Of a DNA stretch of 64,000 nucleotides, positions 26,969 to 33,696 are shown piece by piece (position 1 is the first letter of the stretch; each line of letters begins with the position of its first letter). Below the pieces are notes generated by a model. That model saw only the letters and a list, made by a program, of their open reading frames with translations. It ran no database searches and was not told the DNA's origin. Both the position numbers and the translations under genes were made by a program. The stretch comes from Sphingobacterium detergens (GTDB lineage Bacteria; Bacteroidota; Bacteroidia; Sphingobacteriales; Sphingobacteriaceae): NCBI RefSeq assembly GCF_003610355.1, contig NZ_RAPY01000001.1, positions 1,054,001 to 1,118,000 on the forward strand, read 5' to 3'.

Positions 26969-27905
26969 TCGGAGAACCTTTATCAAGCAAGCCGGTGGAT
27001 TTTCTGCAGCACTTGCTTTGGGTTCATTACCTTTTCAGGCGGCAGCAAAAAGTAAAAAGATCAAATTGACCATTTTACATACCAATGATGTGCATAGTCG
27101 CATTGAGCCTTTTCCAATGGACGGTGGTAAGTATCAGGGACTGGGTGGTGTAGCTCGTCGTAGCACACTGATCAATAAGATCCGTAGCGAGGAAAATAAT
27201 CTACTATTATTGGATGCAGGTGACATGTTTCAGGGAACGCCGTATTTCAACCTCTTTGGCGGTAAATTAGAGCTCGACCTGATGACCAAATTGCGATATG
27301 ATGCCGGCACATTTGGTAACCATGAGTTCGATAATGGCCTGGATGGACTCGTGAAATACCTAGATCACGCCAAATTTCCATTTCTGACGGCCAACTATGA
27401 TTTTAAAGGTACCGTACTTGAAGGGAAAACCCAGGATTATACGATATTTCATAAAGGCGGTATCAAGGTGGGTGTATTTGGACTGGGGGTTGATATCGAA
27501 GGGTTAGTAGATCCCAATAATTATAAAGGGATGAAATATCTGGATCCGATTGAAATATCCAACAAAATTGTTAAAATCCTGAAAGAAAAACATAAGTGCG
27601 ACCTTATTATCTGTCTTTCACACCTTGGGTATCAATATGAGAATGATAAAGTTTCAGATCTGGTTCTGGCAGCCAAAACATCAGATATCGATCTGATCAT
27701 TGGCGGACACACTCATACTTTTTTAAATGAACCGACCTTGGTCACAAATTTAAAAGGAACACAGACAGTGGTCAACCAGGTTGGTTTTGCAGGTATCAAT
27801 CTTGGTCGCATTGATTTTATTATGGAACCGGGATCAGACAAAAAGCAGATGATAGCAAGTACCTATCAGGTAAACCCGTCAATAGCAGAATCGCAACTGG
27901 CATAA
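26946..27905 (+). CDS. Metallophosphoesterase, 5'-nucleotidase N-terminal domain, Tat-type signal
   Basis: 319 aa. It begins with a twin-arginine signal (NRRTFIKQAGGFSAALALG, residues 8-26). The calcineurin-like metallophosphatase core follows: LTILHTNDVHSRIEP (D-x-H), LDAGDMFQGTP (GD), FGNHEFDNG (GNHE), LSHLGYQ, and IGGHTHTF (GHTH). These supply the two-metal site of UshA/YfkN-type 5'-nucleotidases. The substrate-specificity C-terminal domain is missing and is encoded by the preceding overlapping gene, so together they make up one split UshA-like enzyme. Tat export suggests folding with metals in the cytoplasm. A strong terminator follows. Confidence 0.9.
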   Translation: MEELKSINRRTFIKQAGGFSAALALGSLPFQAAAKSKKIKLTILHTNDVHSRIEPFPMDGGKYQGLGGVARRSTLINKIRSEENNLLLLDAGDMFQGTPYFNLFGGKLELDLMTKLRYDAGTFGNHEFDNGLDGLVKYLDHAKFPFLTANYDFKGTVLEGKTQDYTIFHKGGIKVGVFGLGVDIEGLVDPNNYKGMKYLDPIEISNKIVKILKEKHKCDLIICLSHLGYQYENDKVSDLVLAAKTSDIDLIIGGHTHTFLNEPTLVTNLKGTQTVVNQVGFAGINLGRIDFIMEPGSDKKQMIASTYQVNPSIAESQLA

Positions 27906-27925
27906 TATTATACATTTATAATAGG

Positions 27926-27959
27926 TGCCAAATTGACCAAATCAATTTGGCATTTTTTT
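27926..27959 (+). terminator. Intrinsic terminator after the split nucleotidase pair
   Basis: TGCCAAATTGA pairs perfectly with TCAATTTGGCA (11 bp, 5-nt loop), followed by seven T. Confidence 0.92.
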
Positions 27960-28060
27960 GACAGAATCCGTTGAAGTTTTTGTGAGCCAAAACCAGCCCA
28001 TACCGGAAAGATGGAAACGCTCATAATAAATGACCAGCTTTTAAAAAGCAAATTATTTGC

Positions 28061-29278
28061 ATGAAAAAAATCATATCCATATACTTGGATTCCTTCAAAG
28101 GCCTTTCACAGGCCGCATGGCTCTTGGCAGTTGTTATGTTGATCAACAGAATGGGAAGTATGGTCATCCCCTTCTTGGGGCTCTATATGACACAGGTCCT
28201 TCATTTTGATATCAAACAAGTTGGGATTGTGCTTATGAGCTATGGCATAGGCTCAGTTTGTGGCTCCTACATCGGTGGGTGGTTGACAGATCGGATTGGT
28301 AGCTTTAAGGTGCAATTCGGAAGTTTAGTATTGGCTTCGCCCCTATTTCTATTGATTCCTTTATTTAAAGAGGTTCAATCCCTGTCTATCATGATCTTTA
28401 CACTAAGTCTAATTTTTGATGCATTTAGACCTGCGAATTCTGTTTCTGTTGCGAGTTACGCTAAACCCGAGAATATTACCCGAGCTTTTTCGCTCAACCG
28501 TTTAGCGATTAATCTAGGTTTTTCAATCGGTCCTGCAGCTGCAGGCTTTCTGGCTACAATCTCGTTTAACTGGATATTCTATGGAAATTCCTTTGCAGTG
28601 ATGTGTGCTGCAGTAATTTTCTTTATCTTCTTTAATAAAAGACAAAAAAGAACAGATGTAAAAGCAAAAAAAGAAGCATTGGCAAACAGCAATATAATCG
28701 TAAAACAAAGTCGCAATCCTTATACCGATATTCCCTTTGTATTATTTAATATATTCTGCTGCATTTTCTCGTTTTGCTTTTTCCAGCTAATTACGACCTT
28801 ACCAATATTTTATCGTGAGGTACACCACCTAGATGATCATCAGATCGGATTTCTACTAGGTTGGAGTGGTTTTGTGATTGTGCTATTGGAGATGTTTGTC
28901 GTCCATGTCGCCGAAAAGAGGTTCTCACTGATTAGTACATTGGTGTTTGGTACCGTTTTATGCGCCCTCTCCTACGCCATGTTAAATTACATGGGTGGAC
29001 TTGGCTGGTTATATTTCACATTTTTCATCTTCGGTCTTGGCGAAATGCTGACACTTCCCTTTATGGCGACCGTATCTGTCAATCGTTCTACACCCAAAAC
29101 TCAGGGAGCATATATGGGATTCAACTCCCTAGCTTTCTCTGCCGCAAATATCTTTTCACCATTGCTAGGAACTTCTATTGTTGACTCCTTTGGATTTACA
29201 ACATTGTGGTGGGCCACAGCACTGACCCTGTCCTTTACAGGACTCGGCTTTTACCTTGTGCTGAAATGGATGCGCTAA
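28061..29278 (+). CDS. MFS transporter
   Basis: 405 aa with twelve predicted membrane helices. The MFS signature between helices 2 and 3 is GSYIGGWLTDRIGSFKV, and helix 5 carries the RLAINLGFSIGPAAAGFL motif-C-like pattern of drug/proton antiporters. A basic cytoplasmic loop (about residues 190-215, Lys-rich) separates the two halves. It resembles MdtH/YfcJ-like efflux proteins; the substrate cannot be named. It is a single gene flanked by terminators at 27926-27959 and 29277-29322. Confidence 0.85.
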   Translation: MKKIISIYLDSFKGLSQAAWLLAVVMLINRMGSMVIPFLGLYMTQVLHFDIKQVGIVLMSYGIGSVCGSYIGGWLTDRIGSFKVQFGSLVLASPLFLLIPLFKEVQSLSIMIFTLSLIFDAFRPANSVSVASYAKPENITRAFSLNRLAINLGFSIGPAAAGFLATISFNWIFYGNSFAVMCAAVIFFIFFNKRQKRTDVKAKKEALANSNIIVKQSRNPYTDIPFVLFNIFCCIFSFCFFQLITTLPIFYREVHHLDDHQIGFLLGWSGFVIVLLEMFVVHVAEKRFSLISTLVFGTVLCALSYAMLNYMGGLGWLYFTFFIFGLGEMLTLPFMATVSVNRSTPKTQGAYMGFNSLAFSAANIFSPLLGTSIVDSFGFTTLWWATALTLSFTGLGFYLVLKWMR

Positions 29279-29322
29279 ATAATAAAAGGGACATTTCAAA
29301 TGAAATGTCCCTTTTATTATTT
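29277..29322. terminator. Bidirectional terminator between MFS and M13 peptidase genes
   Basis: A perfect 21-bp stem with a 4-nt loop (AAAT). The left arm includes bases of the MFS stop codon. A/T-rich ends give T-runs both ways. Confidence 0.87.
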
Positions 29323-29343
29323 AAATAAGATCGGTGGATTTTC

Positions 29344-31347
29344 CTACCAGATCTTAATACGTTTATCTGTAGGGATAAACATTTTATCGCCATCTTTCGT
29401 TTCCCAGGCAGCATGGAATGCATCCAAATTGATGATTGGAGCGAACGCCCGGTATTGTGCAGGAGAATGCGGGTCCGTTTTCACCTGATTCACAACAAAT
29501 TCATCCGTTGTCTTCGTTCTCCAAATGGTAGCCCAAGAAAGGAAGAAACGTTGATTCTGTGTAAAACCATCGATTAAACCAGGATTTCCTTTGTCTTTTA
29601 AATACAACTGTAATGCATCAAAAGCGACCGAAGAACCGCCCAAATCACCAATATTCTCACCTAAAGTGAAACGACCGTTTACAAAAACTCCCGGAACTGG
29701 TTCATAAGCTTCAAATTGTTTGACCAACGCATTCGCTGCGGCTTCAAATTTAGCCTTATCACCATCAGTCCACCAGTTGTTCAAATTGCCATTACCATCG
29801 TATTTTGCACCCTGATCATCAAAACCATGAGATAACTCATGTCCTATGACTGCACCGATGCCACCAAAATTAACCGCTGCATCGGCTTTGTAATCATAAA
29901 ACGGAGGCTGAAGAATTGCTGCCGGAAATACGATTTCGTTAAACAATGGACTATAATAAGCATTAACAGTCTGTGGTGTCATTCCCCATTCAGATTTATC
30001 AACTGGCTTACCTTGTTTTGCAAGGTTCTCATAAAAAGCCCACTTGCTGGATGATAAAACATTCGCGTAAAGTGATGTTCCAATGTCAAGTTTGCTATAA
30101 TCCTTCCATTTGTCCGGATAACCGATCTTCACTTTAAACTTCGACAACTTTTCGAGCGCCTTCACTTTTGTATCTGCAGACATCCATGTTAGACCATTGA
30201 TATGTTGCCCGAATGCTTTTACAAGATAACTTACCAGCTCCTCCGCATCCGCTTTGGCTTTCGGTGGAAAATTCTCCTTAACATATAACTTACCCAAAAG
30301 CTCCCCAGCGATAGAATTAACAAACTCTACCCCGCGTTTGTCCAGTGCACGTTGTTCCTTCTGCCCTTTTAACTTACGACCCCAAAAATCAAAAGAAAGA
30401 TCATTTAATTCCTGCGTTGTATACGAAGCAGCGGTATTTAATAAGTGAAATGTCAAGATATCTTTAATAATCGGAAGGTTCGCCGGATTAAAGATTTTAT
30501 CTAAATTTTCATAGTATTTTAGTTCGGGTACAATAACGGTATCCGCTTTGAATCCAACGTCGCTTAGATATTTGGCAATGTCAACGTTTTTTACCATCTT
30601 TTTCAAATCAGCAACCGCCACCGGATTATAGCGGCCATTTGCATCACGCGACTGTTCGACAGTTTTCAGATTAGCGGCCAATTCTTTTTCAAATGCAACA
30701 ATTTTAGGACCTTTTAGATCTCTTGTACGTTGACCTGATTTGGCATAAAGCGCAGAGATATATTCCGAATAATCCTTTAATGTCTCTTCATTCTTTTGAT
30801 CCTTAACTTGGTAATAAGAACGGCCTAAGCCTAGACTTCCACCACCCAAATAAACCGTATTGACATTAGAATTTTTGAGATGCGCATAAACATATCCACC
30901 AAAGAAAGGGTTTCCTCCTATAGGAGCCACTTCTACCAGATATTTATAAAGATCATCAAAATTCTTTATCGCATTAATTTTTGTCAAATAGGGCTGAACA
31001 GGTTCTAATCCCAATTTGTCACGCGTCTTCGTATCTACAAAAGACCGGTACAGATCACCTATTTTCTGGTTATCTGTTCCTTTTGTAAACTGGCCCGATA
31101 ACGATTCCTGTAACACTTTCAGTGTAGCGATGTCTGTATTTTCACGCAACTCATCAAAAGAGCCCCAACGTGCCTTATCCGACGGAATTTTAACCGTTTT
31201 CATCCATTGACCATTCACAAAATTGTAGAAATCATCCTGCGGACGAACACTTTTATCCATGTAATTTACATTGATTGCATTATTTTGCGCATGGCCGGCC
31301 AAAGAACCACATGCCAACAAAGCAGCCAAAAGTATATTTCTCTTCAT
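29344..31347 (-). CDS. M13 family zinc metallopeptidase (neprilysin/PepO type), exported
   Basis: 667 aa. Signal peptide 1-20 (ends GSLAGHAQN). The M13 N-terminal domain starts at the typical SVRPQDDFYNFVNGQWM. The catalytic part has GHELSHGFDDQG (HExxH), ENIGDLGG (third zinc ligand Glu, ExxxD), substrate motif NAYYSP (Asn-Ala-Tyr-Tyr), and the C-terminal FRAFAPIINLDAFHAAWETK, with the KIW tail replacing the mammalian CxxW. It cleaves peptides in the periplasm or at the surface. A -7 match (TAAGTTTG, 31376-31383 on the minus strand) lies upstream. Single gene. Confidence 0.93.
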   Translation of the reverse strand: MKRNILLAALLACGSLAGHAQNNAINVNYMDKSVRPQDDFYNFVNGQWMKTVKIPSDKARWGSFDELRENTDIATLKVLQESLSGQFTKGTDNQKIGDLYRSFVDTKTRDKLGLEPVQPYLTKINAIKNFDDLYKYLVEVAPIGGNPFFGGYVYAHLKNSNVNTVYLGGGSLGLGRSYYQVKDQKNEETLKDYSEYISALYAKSGQRTRDLKGPKIVAFEKELAANLKTVEQSRDANGRYNPVAVADLKKMVKNVDIAKYLSDVGFKADTVIVPELKYYENLDKIFNPANLPIIKDILTFHLLNTAASYTTQELNDLSFDFWGRKLKGQKEQRALDKRGVEFVNSIAGELLGKLYVKENFPPKAKADAEELVSYLVKAFGQHINGLTWMSADTKVKALEKLSKFKVKIGYPDKWKDYSKLDIGTSLYANVLSSSKWAFYENLAKQGKPVDKSEWGMTPQTVNAYYSPLFNEIVFPAAILQPPFYDYKADAAVNFGGIGAVIGHELSHGFDDQGAKYDGNGNLNNWWTDGDKAKFEAAANALVKQFEAYEPVPGVFVNGRFTLGENIGDLGGSSVAFDALQLYLKDKGNPGLIDGFTQNQRFFLSWATIWRTKTTDEFVVNQVKTDPHSPAQYRAFAPIINLDAFHAAWETKDGDKMFIPTDKRIKIW

Positions 31348-31452
31348 ATAAATTTTAGTTTGTTATGTATCTACACAAACTTAAGAAAAGTTTCGCTATT
31401 GTTCCTAACACAAAACATAGTTTTGCAGACAACTGAAATAATAGATATTACA

Positions 31453-31662
31453 CTATGTCTGTCTTTTGTTTTGAGTCGATTTACGGAGCAGGAGAAAGAA
31501 AATCACCAGGAAGAGTGCCACTCCACCCAGCCAAATCCAGGGGTTGGCATACCACAACGTGCCGTTTGCCTCCTTGAGCTTTTGACTTTCCTCAATCGGC
31601 ACCTCCGCATGAAGTATAATAATTGAAAACAGCAAACAAAACAGTAAAGACATTCTTTTCAT
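31453..31662 (-). CDS. Small signal-anchored membrane protein, unknown
   Basis: 69 aa. Signal-like N-terminus (MKRMSLLFCLLFSIIILHAE), a short polar segment ending with NPWIWLGG, a second membrane helix (VALFLVIFFLLL) and a basic tail. I do not recognise a family; similar short proteins occur in Bacteroidota next to peptidase genes. The coherent signal/helix layout makes it likely real. It lies between the M13 peptidase and metA, all on the minus strand, with gaps of about 70-105 bp. Confidence 0.5.
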   Translation of the reverse strand: MKRMSLLFCLLFSIIILHAEVPIEESQKLKEANGTLWYANPWIWLGGVALFLVIFFLLLRKSTQNKRQT

Positions 31663-31729
31663 ATGATCTACTTTATATAGATAGAATGCTCCGCCAGCCT
31701 ATTTTGTTTGCTTAGGATAAAATTTGTGT

Positions 31730-32674
31730 TCAGTCTTTTTGTCTGATCTCCCCCAGATGAACGACATCTTTTAAATCAAAAGGCGTTTCTTGGTACACAA
31801 AATAGTTGAGCCAATTATTAAATAACAAGTTAGCATGGCTCGTCCAACGCACCAAAGGTTGATTTTCTGGATTGTCATCTCTATAGTAGTTTGCAGGCAT
31901 GCGAATGGCCTGGCCTTTTTCTAAATCCCTTTTATACTCTTCATCCAAAGTAAATGGTGCGTATTCCGAATGGCCGGTCAGGTAAAATTCCCGACCACCG
32001 CGGGAGGATGCGATGGCAATACCTGCTTCAGGAGATTCGGAAAGAATTTCTATCCCGCTTTTAGCAAGTAAATCGTCTTTCTCCATAGTTGTATGCCGGC
32101 TATGAGGAATAAAAAACTCATCATCAAATCCACGAAATAACGGATGTCTTTTGTCGAGAGCAGTATGTTTGAATACACCAAAAAGCTTTTCGTCCAACGG
32201 TTTTTTCTCCACATCATAAAAATGATACAAGGCTGCCTGTGAAGCCCAACAGATATACAAACTTGACGTTACATGCGTTCTTGCCCAGTCAAAGATCGTC
32301 TGAATTTCATTCCAATAGGTCACCTCTTCAAATCTGACCATCTCAACCGGAGCACCTGTGATGATCATACCATCGTAGAAGTTTTCCTTCACTTCACTTA
32401 GGCTTTTATAAAACATCTCCAAGTGTTCCTCAGGAGTATTTTTTGAAACGTGGGTCTCCAATCGAAGAAACTCCATCTCAACTTGCAAAGGATTATTGGA
32501 AAGTAAGCGGATAAAATCGGTCTCCGTTGTAATCTTAAGAGGCATCAGATTGAGGACCAAAACACGTAATGGTCTAATATCCTGCTCATTTGCTCTTAGA
32601 TCACTCATGACAAAGATATTTTCCTTTTTTAAAAGCTCTATCGCAGGAAGGTTATTAGGAAGTTTGACTGGCAT
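31730..32674 (-). CDS. metA: Homoserine O-acetyltransferase, MetA family
   Basis: 314 aa, the normal MetA length; start ATG at 32674 behind AAGGAG (an upstream in-frame ATG at 32716 lacks this). Class I glutamine-amidotransferase-like fold with catalytic C142 (ICWASQ), H235 and E237 (GHSEY). MetA activates homoserine for methionine synthesis. The residue at position 111 is Glu (TGAPVEMVRFEEV), not the Gly of E. coli MetA; in studied members Glu111 confers acetyl-CoA use and Gly succinyl-CoA use, so I predict O-acetylation despite the family name. It stands alone, with a -7 match upstream. Confidence 0.92.
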   Translation of the reverse strand: MPVKLPNNLPAIELLKKENIFVMSDLRANEQDIRPLRVLVLNLMPLKITTETDFIRLLSNNPLQVEMEFLRLETHVSKNTPEEHLEMFYKSLSEVKENFYDGMIITGAPVEMVRFEEVTYWNEIQTIFDWARTHVTSSLYICWASQAALYHFYDVEKKPLDEKLFGVFKHTALDKRHPLFRGFDDEFFIPHSRHTTMEKDDLLAKSGIEILSESPEAGIAIASSRGGREFYLTGHSEYAPFTLDEEYKRDLEKGQAIRMPANYYRDDNPENQPLVRWTSHANLLFNNWLNYFVYQETPFDLKDVVHLGEIRQKD

Positions 32675-32704
32675 ATATAAATTTCTCCTTATACAATTAG
32701 CATG

Positions 32705-32712
32705 CAAAATTA
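32705..32712 (-). promoter_or_regulatory. -7 element of metA
   Basis: On the minus strand TAATTTTG matches TAnnTTTG, 30 bp before the start; the -33 region reads TTTAG rather than TTTG. The leader would be about 25 nt, too short for a riboswitch. Confidence 0.4.
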
Positions 32713-32788
32713 ACAAGAAAATGGCAGAATACTAAATGAAACCGCAAATTTAAGTTTGCACCAAAACATAGCTTTTTTCCCTTTCAGA

Positions 32789-33322
32789 TCACTCTTCGGT
32801 TAATTGCCTTAGGGCTTTTTGAAACTTCGCCGAGCCAAAATTCATCCCGCCCACGTGCTTATTGACCAGTTTGCCCGCTTTATCTATGATAATGGTCGTG
32901 GGAATACTTGTCGTACTAAGATCTTTTGGTAAGGCGGAGTTCAGCTGATAGACCGGAAGACTATATTTTCTTTTCTTTAAAAACTTCTCTGAGTACTTCA
33001 GGTTACCATCTACGTCCACCGATAAAAACACAATTCGGCTATTCCCTTGAAAGTCTTTATAGAGCTTGTCCAAAGAGGGCATTTCTGCTAAACACGGTGA
33101 ACACCATATCGCCCAAAAATTGATCAAAACAACTTTACCTTTGAGCTGATTCAACGAAATCACCTTGCCTTTACTATCTTTAAAACTAACTTCCTCATTT
33201 TTGAGTCGTAAGCCAGCATACGTTGTCGGATCATCTCCATACGCATAACCCGATGTGTATGCAAATAGGAATAGCAGTAAGATGCTGATCGTAATAGATC
33301 TGACGCTGTTTTTTCTTCTCAT
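32789..33322 (-). CDS. TlpA/ResA-like thiol-disulfide oxidoreductase, exported
   Basis: 177 aa from the ATG at 33322 (one possible earlier start at 33349 adds nine residues). Signal peptide or anchor RSITISILLLFLFAYTSGYA. The thioredoxin-like domain has the AhpC/TSA-type insert: VSFKDSKGKVISLNQLKGKVVLINFWAIWCSPC brings active site WCSPC, then EMPSLDKLY and, later, the cis-Pro loop STTSIPTTIIIDKAGK. It reduces disulfides in the periplasm, possibly for cytochrome or other envelope protein maturation. It is alone, between metA and the acnA region. Confidence 0.88.
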   Translation of the reverse strand: MRRKNSVRSITISILLLFLFAYTSGYAYGDDPTTYAGLRLKNEEVSFKDSKGKVISLNQLKGKVVLINFWAIWCSPCLAEMPSLDKLYKDFQGNSRIVFLSVDVDGNLKYSEKFLKKRKYSLPVYQLNSALPKDLSTTSIPTTIIIDKAGKLVNKHVGGMNFGSAKFQKALRQLTEE

Positions 33323-33696
33323 ATTGTTTCTTTCATGAAGGACACACAATCAACGTTTATTGTATAAATTGATTGTGTTCATCAAGCACAAACTACAATA
33401 AAATTACATTTATTCTCGCATTTTAATTCAATATCCATGTCAGCAAATTGACCAAACTTAATGGTTTAAATACATCCTACTGATCCAATGCAGTCTATGA
33501 ACACAAGAAAAAGCTGCAAAATCAGAACATAATAAACTAAGCAGCTGGGAATTAAACCTAACAAAAACAACTTGCTAATTAGTCACCATCCCATTTTTTT
33601 GGGAAACGATCAATTGAATGCAATGATTTGTCTAAAAGTTATTACAAACAAATTGGCGGCTATGATTATTATATAGTATATAATAAGTAAATCAAT
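33323..33696. other. Intergenic region between tlpA-like gene and acnA
   Basis: 374 bp without a gene. It holds a small hairpin TCCCA-T6-TGGGA (33589-33604) and a perfect A/T palindrome at 33666-33686 close to the aconitase start (separate entry). No clear TTG-N19-TAnnTTTG promoter was found. Confidence 0.4.
33666..33686 (+). promoter_or_regulatory. Perfect A/T palindrome at the acnA start region
   Basis: TTATTATATA-G-TATATAATAA, 10-bp arms around one base, ending 10 bp before the ATG of acnA, so it covers the ribosome-binding region. Possible operator or translation-blocking hairpin; inference only. Confidence 0.35.

Noticed and set aside
32675-32712. SAM riboswitch before metA
   Set aside because: The predicted leader is about 25 nt, with no room for an aptamer fold.
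29344-33322. A single operon from the TlpA-like gene to the M13 peptidase
   Set aside because: Gaps are 67-115 bp, a -7 element precedes metA and another precedes the M13 gene, and the functions are unrelated.
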